A stretch of DNA of 64,000 nt from CAZWDO01 sp964632485 [NCBI: uncultured bacterium] (GTDB lineage Bacteria > JAGOEH01), in assembly GCA_964632485.1 (NCBI GenBank), contig CAZWDO010000004.1, positions 62,001 to 126,000 on the forward strand, written 5' to 3'. Under the pieces are notes generated by a model, which was not told where the DNA came from, ran no database searches, and saw only the letters and a program-made list of their open reading frames with translations. Every line of letters starts with the position of its first letter. The stretch's first letter is position 1. This document shows, one piece after another, positions 16,478-26,297 of the stretch. The position numbers and the translations under genes were made by a program.

Positions 16478-18736
16478 TTATCGCTTAATCTCTCTTTTTT
16501 CAAACTGTTCGATCGTATCGCCAACTTTGATATCATTGAAACCCTCAATTTTCAAACCACATTCATAACCCGTGCCAACTTCTCTAACGTCTTCTTTGAA
16601 GCGTTTTAAAGAGCCTAATCCCCCCTGATGGATAACAATTCCATCCCGGATGATGCGGATTTTATTGTTTCGTTTAATACTCCCCGTTCGAACATAACAA
16701 CCGGCAACCGTACCGACTTTAGGAATGTGAAAAGAATCACGAACTTCCATCTCGCCAACAATGACCTCTTCGAATATGGGGGACAACATACCTTTCAGAC
16801 TGGCTTCCACATCGTTAATCACATCATAGATAATTTCATAGCTGCGGATGCTCACATTTTCCTTCGTAGCCATATCCTTGATAGAAGCCGTGGGACGGAC
16901 ATAAAAACCAATAATAATTGCGTCCGATGCAGCCGCCAGCATAATATCGGCTTCGTTGATCCCGCCAATTCCCTGGTGGACAATGTTAATCTTGACTTCA
17001 CTGTTAGACAATTTCTGCAATGAATCAGCAATAGCCTCAATTGAACCATTTGTATCAGCTTTGATTAAAAGGTTAAGTTCTTTCATCTCACCGGTTTTAA
17101 TCTTTTCATACAAATTTTCCAAAGTCAGTTTATTTTTCATTCGGAAATCACGTTCCCGTTTAAGCTGCATACGTTTATTAGCGATCTGACGGGCGATCGC
17201 CTCCGATTCGACAACCTGGAACCGATCTCCGGCGCTGGGGATCATATTAAACCCAACGATCTGGACGGGTTGAGAGAGTTTGCCCTGTGAAATGCGCTTC
17301 CCGAGATCGTCATAAATAGCCCGCACACGGCCATAGCCATACCCGCAAACGAAAATATCACCAACTTTCAATTGTCCGTTTTGAATCAATACCGTTCCGA
17401 CAGGCCCGCGTCCCTTATCCAGCTTAGCCTCGACAATAACGCCAATGGCCATTCGTTTGGGATTGCCCTTCAGCTCGCGCAATTCGGCAATCAATAAAAT
17501 CATTTCCAGTAATTTATCAATATTAGTTCCCTTTTTAGCGCTTATAGGAACTGAGATGATATCGCCACCCCACTCCTCAATCACTAAACCATGATCTACT
17601 AATTGCTGTTTAACACGATCCGGATTAGCGCCCGGCAAGTCGATTTTATTGATAGCAACGATGACCGGCACATTGGCGGCTCGGGCATGATTAATTGCCT
17701 CTTCGGTCTGCGGTTTGATCCCATCTTCCGCCGCAACGATCAAAATAACAATATCCGTAATTTGAGCGCCGCGAGCCCGCATCGCCGTAAAGGCTTCATG
17801 TCCCGGCGTATCGATAAATGTAATCCGTTTCCCCAAATATTCCGCCTGATAGGCTCCGATATGCTGAGTGATTCCACCCGATTCAGTGGCTGTAATATTA
17901 CTTTTCCGAATAAAATCCAGCAACGTCGTTTTTCCATGATCCACATGGCCCATGATTGTAACAACTGGGGGACGTTCTTCATAATTAATGGGATCAGAAT
18001 CATCGTCATCAAATTCCTCGAGCTCTTTTTCATGCTGCTGTTCCACATCAAACCCGAATTCTGCCGCTAAAACCGTAATTAGATCCATTTCTAAACGTTG
18101 GTTGATTGTGACCATCATTCCCAACTCCAGCGCCTTGCTGATTAACAGCGACGAATCAACTTTCATCAGCTTAGCTAATTCCCCGGAAGAGATAAACTCA
18201 GGAACTTGAACAACCTTGTTTTCATCTTCCAGCTCAAGGGTATCATCAGCCATTTTTTTATATTTTTTAATTTTTTTACCTTGTGTCATTTTGGCCAGCG
18301 TCTTTTTGACACTATCCTTGATTTCCTGCTCATCTCCACCCTGTTCCCGGCGGACAGGGTGAACAACCCGCCCTTTCTCAAAGCGCTTGGGCTTTTTGAA
18401 CTTATCTACTTTTTCAACTTTCTCCAAACGTACGATTTTCTCTTCGATTATTTCTTCTTCATCAATCACAACCTCACCGATTACAACTGGTTCTTCAACC
18501 GCCGCTTCTGGAGTAGGATGTTGAAAATGCTTTTTCTTTTCATAATTCTTCTTCGCCTGATTGACTTCCTGGTCAAAACGCTGCTTTATTAAAGGAAGAA
18601 CTTCATCAGGAACAACACTCATATGAGTCTTGGCATCAACATTCATTTGGTGCAAAAGATCGATCAGAGCTTTACTCGATATGTTAAACTCTTTGGCTAT
18701 CTGGTATATCCGTTTCACTGCTGAATTTCTCCTCAA
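16478..18736 (-). CDS. infB: Translation initiation factor IF-2
   Basis: The 752-residue protein starts with an IF2-N domain (RIYQIAKEFNISSKALIDLL), continues through a short charged linker (about 80-170) and a second IF2-N copy, then the GTPase domain with GHVDHGKTTLLD (G1), DTPGHEAF (G3) and NKIDLPG (G4), and domains II-IV. IF-2 brings initiator tRNA to the 30S subunit and promotes subunit joining. The linker is short compared with the roughly 1000-residue IF-2 of Bacteroidota, mildly supporting a lineage outside that phylum. It overlaps nusA by four bases. Confidence 0.97.
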   Translation of the reverse strand: MRRNSAVKRIYQIAKEFNISSKALIDLLHQMNVDAKTHMSVVPDEVLPLIKQRFDQEVNQAKKNYEKKKHFQHPTPEAAVEEPVVIGEVVIDEEEIIEEKIVRLEKVEKVDKFKKPKRFEKGRVVHPVRREQGGDEQEIKDSVKKTLAKMTQGKKIKKYKKMADDTLELEDENKVVQVPEFISSGELAKLMKVDSSLLISKALELGMMVTINQRLEMDLITVLAAEFGFDVEQQHEKELEEFDDDDSDPINYEERPPVVTIMGHVDHGKTTLLDFIRKSNITATESGGITQHIGAYQAEYLGKRITFIDTPGHEAFTAMRARGAQITDIVILIVAAEDGIKPQTEEAINHARAANVPVIVAINKIDLPGANPDRVKQQLVDHGLVIEEWGGDIISVPISAKKGTNIDKLLEMILLIAELRELKGNPKRMAIGVIVEAKLDKGRGPVGTVLIQNGQLKVGDIFVCGYGYGRVRAIYDDLGKRISQGKLSQPVQIVGFNMIPSAGDRFQVVESEAIARQIANKRMQLKRERDFRMKNKLTLENLYEKIKTGEMKELNLLIKADTNGSIEAIADSLQKLSNSEVKINIVHQGIGGINEADIMLAAASDAIIIGFYVRPTASIKDMATKENVSIRSYEIIYDVINDVEASLKGMLSPIFEEVIVGEMEVRDSFHIPKVGTVAGCYVRTGSIKRNNKIRIIRDGIVIHQGGLGSLKRFKEDVREVGTGYECGLKIEGFNDIKVGDTIEQFEKREIKR

Positions 18737-19998
18737 TTATGGCTTTTTGATCTCTTTTTTTCTCGCATCGTTTTAGCGGTATCCAATAGGTTTTCTACGG
18801 TTTTTTCTCCCAATCCGGGAATTGCCAATAAAGTTGCTTTATCGGCATCTAGCAGATCATCTGCCGTTTCAATTCCGGAGCTTATCAGTTTTTTAAAAAT
18901 TTCACTCTCGAAACCCGGCAACTCATGGATTTCAATATTTGCATGGGTTTCAGCCAGTTTTTGCTTGTTAAACTCTGATTCCCGAATGATATCAACTGCC
19001 ATACCGATTAATTGGGAAGCCAATTTTAAATTGACTTTCCCCTTTCCAAGGGTAATTGAAATCTGGTCATCAGGCATAATGGCCCTGACCCGGTTGTTGG
19101 GCCGGTCAATCAGCACATCCTTGGGCTTGCCGGGGGTTAAGGCTCGCATTGCCATAACAGTTGTGTCATTCGACCAGAGAATAATATCCATCCGTTCATG
19201 GTTAAGTTGCTCCATTATCGTTTGAATTCGCATTCCTTTCAGCCCCACACAGGCTCCTACGGGATCTACTCTATCATTTTCACTATAAACGGCAATTTTG
19301 GATTTTACGCCAGCTTCACGGACAACTTTTTTAATTTTTACAACACCTTCGTAGATTTCAGGGATTTCAACTTCTAACAAGGCTTTTAAAAACTGGGCGG
19401 ATGCGCGGGAAGCCATCAACATGGAACCATAGGTTCCTCGATGGATATGGTCTAAAACAAAACGTATTGTCTTACCCATCTGGTAATTCTCACCGATGAT
19501 CTGTTCCTTCGTAGGTAGGTTGAATTCGGCTCTTCCAGCGGAAATTAATACATAATTGGATTCCACTTTTTGAATAGTTCCCGTAAAGAGCTCTCCAATA
19601 CGGGCCGCATATTCATCAGCAATACTTTCCTTCTCGACTTCGCGTACTTTGTTCAGGAGCGCTTGTTTAGCCGTCAATGCCGCATTGCGGCCCAGTTCGC
19701 TAAAAGGCAACTCGTCCTCAATAATATCGCCTACCGCCACGTCTGATTTAAGCTTACGAGCATCGGGAAGTGTTATTTCCGCTCCTTCTCTTACCAAAAA
19801 ATTAACGACTTTTTTTAAAATAAAAATCCGGATTTCTCCCGTTTCGTGATTAGCGTCCAGACGAATATCATCAACATCTATGTATTTCTTGCGGATCGCC
19901 ATAAGGATTACTTCTTTGAATCCTTTCAATACAAGCTCAAACTTAACATTCTTCTCCTTGGCGATTTCCGTCAGAATACTCAGTAGGGGCAGGCTCAT
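18733..19998 (-). CDS. nusA: Transcription termination/antitermination factor NusA
   Basis: The 421-residue protein has the NusA N-terminal RNA-polymerase-binding domain, an S1 domain (near 135-200, LFTGTIQKVESNYVLI), two KH domains (VGACVGLKGMRIQ near 255) and a C-terminal helix-hairpin-helix segment (IPGLGEKTVENLLD). NusA controls pausing, termination and rRNA antitermination. The single C-terminal domain differs from the duplicated acidic repeats of E. coli NusA. It overlaps rimP by four bases and infB by four. Confidence 0.96.
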   Translation of the reverse strand: MSLPLLSILTEIAKEKNVKFELVLKGFKEVILMAIRKKYIDVDDIRLDANHETGEIRIFILKKVVNFLVREGAEITLPDARKLKSDVAVGDIIEDELPFSELGRNAALTAKQALLNKVREVEKESIADEYAARIGELFTGTIQKVESNYVLISAGRAEFNLPTKEQIIGENYQMGKTIRFVLDHIHRGTYGSMLMASRASAQFLKALLEVEIPEIYEGVVKIKKVVREAGVKSKIAVYSENDRVDPVGACVGLKGMRIQTIMEQLNHERMDIILWSNDTTVMAMRALTPGKPKDVLIDRPNNRVRAIMPDDQISITLGKGKVNLKLASQLIGMAVDIIRESEFNKQKLAETHANIEIHELPGFESEIFKKLISSGIETADDLLDADKATLLAIPGLGEKTVENLLDTAKTMREKKRSKSHN

Positions 19999-20465
19999 GA
20001 TTGTCTCCTTTTTACTTGCGGAATAACAGTTGCTTTTCTGATTTGGGCATAGGGTAGCGTCAGTATCTTTTTTTTCCCCGCATCAATGACGATCTGCTCA
20101 GCATCTACCGAAATCAATTCACCTTCTATATGATGGCTCTTTGTTCCGTCATCATACATTATCTTGAGAATTCGATTCAAGTTGTGACGGAATTCCCGTT
20201 CATTGCATAGTGGCCGGTCCAATCCGGGCGAGCTGACTTCCAATATGTACGGCCCCTCAATCAAATTCTCGGTAAAAATCCAATCATTCACCTGTCGACT
20301 TACAGTTTCACAGTCCTGAAGAGTCACTCCACTTTCGGAATCTAAAAAAATACGGATTAAAAATCTCTTTTTTAAAGGGACCAGATCCAGCTTGTAAAGC
20401 TCAAATCCTTGTCGTTTCAATAATGGCTCTAATTGACCGCGAAATTGATCGTAAAAAAAATCCAT
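19995..20465 (-). CDS. rimP: Ribosome maturation factor RimP
   Basis: The 156-residue protein shows the RimP pattern: GFELYKLDLVPLKKRFLIRIFLDSESGVTLQDCETVSRQV and LIEGPYILEVSSPGLDRPL, followed by an Sm-like C-terminal domain. These strings span the N-terminal alpha/beta domain and the start of the C-terminal domain. It helps 30S assembly. It leads the nusA-infB group and sits 33 bases after a STAS gene that may be the true first gene of the operon. Confidence 0.95.
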   Translation of the reverse strand: MDFFYDQFRGQLEPLLKRQGFELYKLDLVPLKKRFLIRIFLDSESGVTLQDCETVSRQVNDWIFTENLIEGPYILEVSSPGLDRPLCNEREFRHNLNRILKIMYDDGTKSHHIEGELISVDAEQIVIDAGKKKILTLPYAQIRKATVIPQVKRRQS

Positions 20466-20498
20466 GATTCGTTTTTTATCCTATAATATCGGTTAAGG

Positions 20499-20843
20499 TT
20501 ATGCTTTCTTCAGCGCTTCCAGCGCGAGTTCCGTATGATCATATATATCAAAGAAATCGTTCAGACGAGTTAATTTGAACAATTCTTCAATATTCTCATT
20601 GATACCCGTTAGTTTAAGTCCCCCATTGCGTTTCTTCAACATAGTCAAAAGAGAAACCAGGGTTCCAAGTCCCGAGCTATCAATGAAACCCACATGCTCC
20701 AAATCAATAATATAATTCCCAATATGTTCTTCATCCATGTATTTCTGAATATAATTTTTTAAATCTTTCGTATTCTCGAAATTTATATCTTCATGTACTG
20801 TAACTACTAATACATCATTCATCCGTTCAGATGTTATAATCAT
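20499..20843 (-). CDS. STAS-domain anti-sigma factor antagonist (SpoIIAA/RsbV-like)
   Basis: The 114-residue protein is a single STAS domain with VGFIDSSGLGTLVSLL (residues 51-66), where a serine in DSSG is the site phosphorylated by anti-sigma kinases. Such proteins release sigma factors by partner switching; some FCB members control other processes. No anti-sigma kinase or PP2C phosphatase gene lies in the window. A good promoter lies 94-122 bases upstream, and rimP follows after 33 bases, so this regulator may be co-expressed with the translation operon. Confidence 0.9.
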   Translation of the reverse strand: MIITSERMNDVLVVTVHEDINFENTKDLKNYIQKYMDEEHIGNYIIDLEHVGFIDSSGLGTLVSLLTMLKKRNGGLKLTGINENIEELFKLTRLNDFFDIYDHTELALEALKKA

Positions 20844-20936
20844 AGTGGCTCCCTTCTGAATGGCAAATACATTAAATACCTTACGCTTGATGGATAAGAA
20901 AAAATACGCGTCGCCGCTTTTTAATTATTTTAGTAT

Positions 20937-20965
20937 AATATATATTATAAAATCCGTTTTGTCAA
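20937..20965 (-). promoter_or_regulatory. Sigma70-type promoter upstream of the STAS gene and rimP-nusA-infB operon
   Basis: On the minus strand TTGACA (20960-20965) and TATATT (20937-20942) are 17 bases apart. The predicted start near 20930 gives a leader of about 85 bases. No terminator was seen between the STAS gene and rimP, so it may drive both. Confidence 0.65.
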
Positions 20966-20991
20966 GCCAAAAAAATAATTATTAGCTAAAC

Positions 20992-23136
20992 TTATATTCG
21001 TTTCACAAGATAGACCCCTTTTAGCTTCTTTAAACGCAACATAATTCGCGAAAGATGGCTCAGATTGCGAATTTGAATCGCAATTCCGATATTCATAACA
21101 AAGTCTTCTTCTTTCATTTTTAGTTGTAAAACTTTTGACTCCTGGTCAATGATCACGTGGGAAACGTCGCTGAGGACTGCAGGATTGCTTTTTGCCTGTA
21201 TTTGCAGATGGGCTAAAAACTGTTCTTCTCCGGAAATGTCCCAATAAACCTTGACCAGACGGTCATTATCCTCATAATAGCGGAGGATGCCGCGGCAATC
21301 ACTTTTATGAATTATTATTCCCTTCCCTCGACTGATAAAACCAACAATATCATCACCGGGAATTGGTTGACAACATTTCGCAAATGTGTACATCAGATTG
21401 GAAATCGCATCGAGGCGAATCCCTTTTGTTTGGCCTTTGGCAAAATTTATTAGCTTTTGGAGGGTTGTTTCGGTTTTAGGCGTCTGATCCTTCGGATAAA
21501 GACGCGACATAATTGCCGTTACTGATAAATCGGCATTGCCAATCGCCGCATACCCCAGTTGGATTTCATTATATCCCAATTGGGAAAATACCTCTTTCAT
21601 GGTTTCCTCATTAGGGGGTTGCAAGCGATTTTTGCGAATATATTGTTCAAAAATTGATCGCCCAACTTCTGCGGCCTGGATTAAACCTTCTTTTTTGAAC
21701 CAGTTCTTCACCCGGCTTTTAGCCTTGGCCGTTTTTACATAATCCAGCCAATCACGACTTGGTGTTTTGTGGGGAGAAGTGATGATCTCAACCCTGTCAA
21801 AGTTGTCCAGTTCAGTATTCAGAGGGACAATGCGATTATTGACCTTGGCGCTAATACAATGGAGACCAACATCCGTATGAATGGCAAACGCGAAATCCAG
21901 CACTGTGGCGCCACGAATAAAATCAAAGGGTTCTTCCTTCGGTGTAAAAACATAAATTTTCTGCTCAAAGGCCTCCTCTTTCAAACTATTGATGAACTCA
22001 TCCTTATCCATCTGGTCCCAATCCAGTATCATCCGACTCATTTCGACCCGCTTTACCTCTGATTCAGAAATTTTCTTCTTGCCTTCTTTATAAATCCAAT
22101 GCGCGGCAATCCCGATTTCAGCGAATACATGCATATCCCGAGTTCGAATCTGAAATTCAATAATCTTCCCTTCCTGAATCATCACTGTCGTATGTATCGA
22201 TTGATAAAAATTCTTTTTCGGATTTGCAATGTAATCCTTAAATCGGTCATCAATCGGTTTGAATAAATTATGGATCAAACCCAGCGCAAAATAACACTCT
22301 TCTTTCGTTTTTGTAATGATGCGGATAGCAAGCAGATCAAATATTCGGTGGAGCGTGATTTCTTTGCTTTTTATTTTTCGGAATATACTGTATAGATGCT
22401 TCGGGCGGCTGCTCAATTCTGCGAAGATCCCATGCGTTTCAAGCTCTCCCAATACTTTATTGATCACGTTGTTTAAAATTTTTTCCTGTTCAACCCGTGT
22501 TGTGCTCAACTGTTGGCTTAATTTGAGATACTCATTATGGTCAAGATATTTAAAAGACAAATCCTCCAGTTCCCATTTAATTTTCCCAATGCCATAGCGA
22601 TGGGCCAAAGGAGCATATATATCCAGAGTCTCTTGCGCAATCCGCAACTGTCGTTCCAATGATAAATGTTCCAACGTACGCATATTATGCAAACGGTCCG
22701 CGCATTTGATCAACAACACCCGCGGGTCCCTACCCATTGCCGAAAAAAGATTGCGGTAGGTTTCCATCATGCTTTCCCGAACCCCGCCTTTGTACTGGAT
22801 ATTCTGAAACTTAGTAACTCCTTCAATCAAAAACCGTATTTTTTCACCAAAATGCTCTTCGATCAATTCATTGTCAACTTGAGTGTCTTCAAGTATATCA
22901 TGCAATAAACCAGCGGCGATCGTATCGGTATCGGGAATAATCTCACTCAGAATTAAAGCCGTTTCAAAACAGTGAATAAAATAGGGTTCCCCAGATTTCC
23001 GGAATTGCTCGGCATGCGCGACTTCACTAAATTTAAATGCATAGCTAATAATATCCAGGTCCAAAAAACCACTGGGGTTGCTCAACCGGGAAAGAAAGGT
23101 TCGCAAAGAATAGGTTTCGTTAAATTCCGCGTTCAT
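20992..23136 (-). CDS. relA/spoT: Bifunctional (p)ppGpp synthetase/hydrolase (RelA/SpoT family)
   Basis: The 714-residue protein has the long Rel layout: an HD hydrolase domain (FIHCFETALILSEI, GLLHDILEDTQ near 73), a synthetase domain (about 220-340, with DLLAIRIITK and FYQSIHTTV), a TGS domain (IYVFTPKEEPFDFIRGAT near 395), a helical/zinc-finger region (FAKCCQPIPGDDIVGFISRG near 590) and a C-terminal ACT domain. The intact HD motif suggests a bifunctional enzyme that makes and degrades (p)ppGpp. It stands alone between the STAS promoter and a short intergenic region after recX. Confidence 0.95.
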   Translation of the reverse strand: MNAEFNETYSLRTFLSRLSNPSGFLDLDIISYAFKFSEVAHAEQFRKSGEPYFIHCFETALILSEIIPDTDTIAAGLLHDILEDTQVDNELIEEHFGEKIRFLIEGVTKFQNIQYKGGVRESMMETYRNLFSAMGRDPRVLLIKCADRLHNMRTLEHLSLERQLRIAQETLDIYAPLAHRYGIGKIKWELEDLSFKYLDHNEYLKLSQQLSTTRVEQEKILNNVINKVLGELETHGIFAELSSRPKHLYSIFRKIKSKEITLHRIFDLLAIRIITKTKEECYFALGLIHNLFKPIDDRFKDYIANPKKNFYQSIHTTVMIQEGKIIEFQIRTRDMHVFAEIGIAAHWIYKEGKKKISESEVKRVEMSRMILDWDQMDKDEFINSLKEEAFEQKIYVFTPKEEPFDFIRGATVLDFAFAIHTDVGLHCISAKVNNRIVPLNTELDNFDRVEIITSPHKTPSRDWLDYVKTAKAKSRVKNWFKKEGLIQAAEVGRSIFEQYIRKNRLQPPNEETMKEVFSQLGYNEIQLGYAAIGNADLSVTAIMSRLYPKDQTPKTETTLQKLINFAKGQTKGIRLDAISNLMYTFAKCCQPIPGDDIVGFISRGKGIIIHKSDCRGILRYYEDNDRLVKVYWDISGEEQFLAHLQIQAKSNPAVLSDVSHVIIDQESKVLQLKMKEEDFVMNIGIAIQIRNLSHLSRIMLRLKKLKGVYLVKRI

Positions 23137-23139
23137 TGA

Positions 23140-23238
23140 TCACCCGCGTTTTGTGAAATTATAGTTCTGATAAAATCTCATGATGCCATTCCATTGCTGT
23201 TCAAATAAATTAAACTGTTTCGCGCTGATTAGGTCCAT
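23140..23238 (-). CDS. Possible 32-residue leader peptide upstream of rel
   Basis: An ATG at 23238 opens a 32-codon frame that ends with TGA three bases before the rel ATG (TGATCAATG), a spacing that would couple translation. The peptide begins MDLISAKQFNLFEQQWNG and ends in FTKRG. There is no clear ribosome binding site, and the frame stays open for another 14 codons upstream. It may be a leader peptide, the remnant of a degraded gene, or chance. Confidence 0.2.
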   Translation of the reverse strand: MDLISAKQFNLFEQQWNGIMRFYQNYNFTKRG

Positions 23239-23259
23239 CCGGCAATTAGATCCTGGCCG

Positions 23260-23291
23260 ATCCGACTGAGTGTCTTTCTCTCAGTTCGGAT
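23260..23291 (-). other. Strong hairpin between recX and rel
   Basis: ATCCGA-CTGAG pairs with CTCAG-T-TCGGAT, an 11-bp stem with one bulged base and a nine-base loop. No run of T follows on the minus strand, so a simple intrinsic terminator is not supported. It may mark the 3' end of the recA-recX transcript or the leader of rel. Confidence 0.45.
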
Positions 23292-23306
23292 AAATTTCCG
23301 AATGCA

Positions 23307-23945
23307 TCAATCCCCACTCAGAAATTCACAAATAAGTTCATGATGAAAACCCTGTTGCTGCAAACTTCGCATCAATTTTAGACGCTCGTTGGGGGATGCA
23401 ATCGATTTTTTTTTTCCTTTTTTCTTTAAATACCACACGATCTGATCTTTTTCATCAATCTGCTGAAATACTTGGTCCGTCAATTGTTGCGCCAGTTCAC
23501 GTTCGACGCCTCGATGATGAAATAATTGGATCAGTTTAAACGGTCCGATCGGTTTTTCCCGCGCTTTCCAGATTCCCCATTCCAGAAGTGATGATTCATG
23601 ATCCAGGTAGCCCAGCGAATCGATTTTATCGAGTGTGTGTTCCACTACATCATCTGAGAAACAGGCGCGCTTAAGACGTATTCTCAATTCTTCCCGGGTA
23701 TAGCTACGCCGTTCCAAAGAGGCGAAGGCTTTTTTTAAGGCCATCTCAGTAAAGTTTTCTTTTTCGATCTCGGTCCAAATTTCTGGGGATATCCATTCTC
23801 CGACATGTAGAACCGCGCTGTATTTCAAATAAACCACGGGTAAGAGACGGCGCTCCCGTTCATTGCTAATAATTCTCACCGAACCGGGGCGAACATCAAT
23901 CAAATCGATCCGCAACCCACTTTCAATTTCATCATTCATCTTCAA
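23307..23945 (-). CDS. recX: Regulatory protein RecX
   Basis: The 212-residue protein has the helical RecX repeats, with [25 protein letters not shown] and [18 protein letters not shown] marking the first modules. RecX caps or disassembles RecA filaments and so limits strand exchange. It overlaps recA by 14 bases, the usual recA-recX coupling. An N-terminal extension of about 70 residues of beta type precedes the repeats, as in several longer RecX proteins. Confidence 0.9.
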   Translation of the reverse strand: MKMNDEIESGLRIDLIDVRPGSVRIISNERERRLLPVVYLKYSAVLHVGEWISPEIWTEIEKENFTEMALKKAFASLERRSYTREELRIRLKRACFSDDVVEHTLDKIDSLGYLDHESSLLEWGIWKAREKPIGPFKLIQLFHHRGVERELAQQLTDQVFQQIDEKDQIVWYLKKKGKKKSIASPNERLKLMRSLQQQGFHHELICEFLSGD

Positions 23946-25005
23946 TTACGGTATTGTCGCTACTGCCAGTCACTGATCCTACCAGCCCGGCTTTTTCTTT
24001 TACTTCCAGTTCCAATTTTTTAAAGAGTTCAGAATTGGCCAGAATATAGCGTCGGGCATTTTCCTTACCCTGGCCCAGCCGTTCCTCTCCATAGGAAAAC
24101 CAGGTGCCGCTTTTATTGATAATTTTAAGTTCAACACCCAAGTCGATAAGTTCACCGGTTTTTGAAATTCCTTCATTATAGAGAATATCGAATTCAGCTT
24201 GCTTAAATGGCGGGGCTACTTTATTCTTTACAACTTTTGCGACCGTCCGGTTGCCAATGACCTGATCGCCTTCTTTCAATGAAGTGATGCGGCGAATTTC
24301 AATACGCACCGAGGCATAAAATTTAAGAGCGCGGCCTCCGGTTGTGGTTTCAGGATTACCGAACATAATACCGATTTTTTCCCGAATCTGGTTTATGAAA
24401 ACCACGCATGTCTTGGATTTTGAAATACTACCGGTCAGTTTCCGCAGGGCTTGCGACATTAAGCGGGCCTGTAAACCCACATGAGAATCCCCCATATCGC
24501 CTTCAATTTCAGCGCGCGGCACTAAAGCCGCTACCGAATCGACCACGACAACATCTACCGCTCCACTGCGAACCAGTGTTTCAGCAATTTCCAAAGCCTG
24601 TTCGCCGGTGTCCGGTTGAGATATCAGTAAATTATCAATATTCACTCCCAGTTTTCTGGCATAACTGGGATCGACGGCATGTTCCGCATCAATAATTGCG
24701 GCAATGCCCCCCAGTTTCTGCGCTTCCGAGATAATGTGAAAAGCCAGAGTTGTTTTGCCGGATGATTCCGGGCCATAGATTTCAATGATCCGGCCCCTGG
24801 GGACTCCACCAACCCCCAAAGCCAAATCTAAACGGATTGAACCCGTTGGAATGACATCGATTTGACGATCACAATTTTTATCACCCATCAACATAATCGC
24901 GCCTTTTCCATGCGCGCGTTCTATCTGTTCCATTGCAATCTGCACCGCTTTTGATTTCTCATTTCCAATGGGTAGATTGACAACACTCGGTAAAGATTTT
25001 GCCAT
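23932..25005 (-). CDS. recA: Recombinase RecA
   Basis: The 357-residue protein is full length and typical: [11 protein letters not shown]alker A (about residue 76), [18 protein letters not shown]alker B, and the L2 loop region [15 protein letters not shown]. RecA forms filaments on single-stranded DNA for strand exchange and induces LexA-type self-cleavage. The tail after about residue 330 is short and mildly acidic. The gene has its own promoter at 25082-25111. I saw no E. coli- or Bacillus-type LexA box in the upstream stretch, so SOS control is unproven. Confidence 0.98.
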   Translation of the reverse strand: MAKSLPSVVNLPIGNEKSKAVQIAMEQIERAHGKGAIMLMGDKNCDRQIDVIPTGSIRLDLALGVGGVPRGRIIEIYGPESSGKTTLAFHIISEAQKLGGIAAIIDAEHAVDPSYARKLGVNIDNLLISQPDTGEQALEIAETLVRSGAVDVVVVDSVAALVPRAEIEGDMGDSHVGLQARLMSQALRKLTGSISKSKTCVVFINQIREKIGIMFGNPETTTGGRALKFYASVRIEIRRITSLKEGDQVIGNRTVAKVVKNKVAPPFKQAEFDILYNEGISKTGELIDLGVELKIINKSGTWFSYGEERLGQGKENARRYILANSELFKKLELEVKEKAGLVGSVTGSSDNTVIEDE

Positions 25006-25081
25006 ATTATCTCCTTGATTCTAGATTGTTATTCTAATAGGCCAAACCAAATCGCGTTCTCCAGATTAGACCCGTTTTTTC

Positions 25082-25111
25082 AATATAACAGAAAACCCCG
25101 CCGTTTGTCAA
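25082..25111 (-). promoter_or_regulatory. Sigma70-type promoter for recA-recX
   Basis: On the minus strand TTGACA (25106-25111) and TATATT (25082-25087) are 18 bases apart; a 17-base spacing to TTATAT is also possible. It lies just before the recA leader and overlaps the last codons of the yprB-like gene. Confidence 0.7.
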
Positions 25112-26286
25112 GATAAAAATTTTATTTTATAAGTTAAACGTTCCATGCGTTCCCTTAATTGTTTTAGTTCATCTCCCGAAACTCCTTGAGGTATATGAAT
25201 TCCCAAATCCGCCGCCATTGTGTTTGTAACATTTTGCTGAACCAGGCATTGGCAACATGCCAACGCCCGGGAATAATCCCTGAGTTTATGCTCATAAATT
25301 TTCGCCAATCCCAACAAAGATTCCTGGGTATTCAATCCTTGCCAAATTGCCGCTGCCTCTCGCCATTGCCCATTTTTCTTTAAAAACCGGCCATGAAAAA
25401 CTTTCAATGGGTCATCCACGATCCCCCCATTGCTAATATAACGCTCAATCAAATCTAAACCCAGACGATAAGCATTGCGGCTGTCCAACACACTCAGCAA
25501 ATTTTTCAAGTAGGGTAAGGGCACTACGGGCTGATCCACTAAACGCTCCAATAATTGGAAAAGAGCGACCAGGCTGATAATGTCCTGCCGGTTATGGGCA
25601 ATAATTGGTTCAATCCAAAGGCGATCCCGAGAATGAAGATAGCGGAAATAATGCTCACCTATCAATGCGCTTTCAATATCCCCTTGTCGATGCCACTTCA
25701 GCACTTTTCTTTCAACCATACCCAAAGAAAATTCCCCTAGCATCCCCCGCCAAATTCTTCTAACAATATGCAATAAATCAAAATGAGATTCCGGGGATGG
25801 CAAATCGACAATCCGAAAAAAGCGTAACTTATTAGCCAATATGTGCCAATCAAATGATTTTCCATTATAGCTTACCAATTGACGGCTATCAGAAAAGTAC
25901 TCAGCAACAGCCTGCAGCATATCTACTAATCCAGATTGTTCATGCAAAAAAAACTGAACAACATGGAAGGAAGTTCCTTTAAAAAAGCCCAATCCAACCA
26001 AAAACGGTAAATTACCAGCCCCGAAACTTAACCCCGTGGTCTCAAGATCAAAAAACAGTAATTTTTCCAGTTCAATATTTCCATGATTACCCGCTTTTGC
26101 CAGTGTACACCAAAGTTTTTTCCACACAAATTCCCGGTATTCAATGACACTTTGCCCGCATTTTAACGGAAGTTCTATCTGTTCATCAGTTTTTTCATAA
26201 AAACTCTGAGCATCACGGATAGGCAACCCGCTTTCTTTTTTTTCTGGTTGCCGATTCAAAGCGCTGAAAAACTCTCCAATATCCAT
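25108..26286 (-). CDS. YprB-like RNase H-fold exonuclease with helical repeat tail
   Basis: The 392-residue protein contains an RNase H-like/DEDD exonuclease core (about residues 70-240): LLFFDLETTGLSFG, LVSYNGKSFDWHIL and a final IIAHNRQDIISLVAL block. This matches the YprB_RNaseH-like family. The C-terminal part (about 260-390) looks like TPR-type helical repeats (GLAKIYEHKLRDYSRALACCQCLVQ). Some YprB-like proteins process DNA or RNA ends; a specific substrate cannot be assigned. It is the last gene after dinB (11-base gap), in a repair-flavoured run that ends near the recA promoter. Confidence 0.85.
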   Translation of the reverse strand: MDIGEFFSALNRQPEKKESGLPIRDAQSFYEKTDEQIELPLKCGQSVIEYREFVWKKLWCTLAKAGNHGNIELEKLLFFDLETTGLSFGAGNLPFLVGLGFFKGTSFHVVQFFLHEQSGLVDMLQAVAEYFSDSRQLVSYNGKSFDWHILANKLRFFRIVDLPSPESHFDLLHIVRRIWRGMLGEFSLGMVERKVLKWHRQGDIESALIGEHYFRYLHSRDRLWIEPIIAHNRQDIISLVALFQLLERLVDQPVVPLPYLKNLLSVLDSRNAYRLGLDLIERYISNGGIVDDPLKVFHGRFLKKNGQWREAAAIWQGLNTQESLLGLAKIYEHKLRDYSRALACCQCLVQQNVTNTMAADLGIHIPQGVSGDELKQLRERMERLTYKIKFLS

Positions 26287-26297
26287 TCTACTCCACT

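Noticed and set aside
24950-25111. A LexA (SOS) box before recA
   Set aside because: No GAAC-N4-GTTC or CTG-N10-CAG site was found. Other lineages use different boxes, so SOS control remains open.
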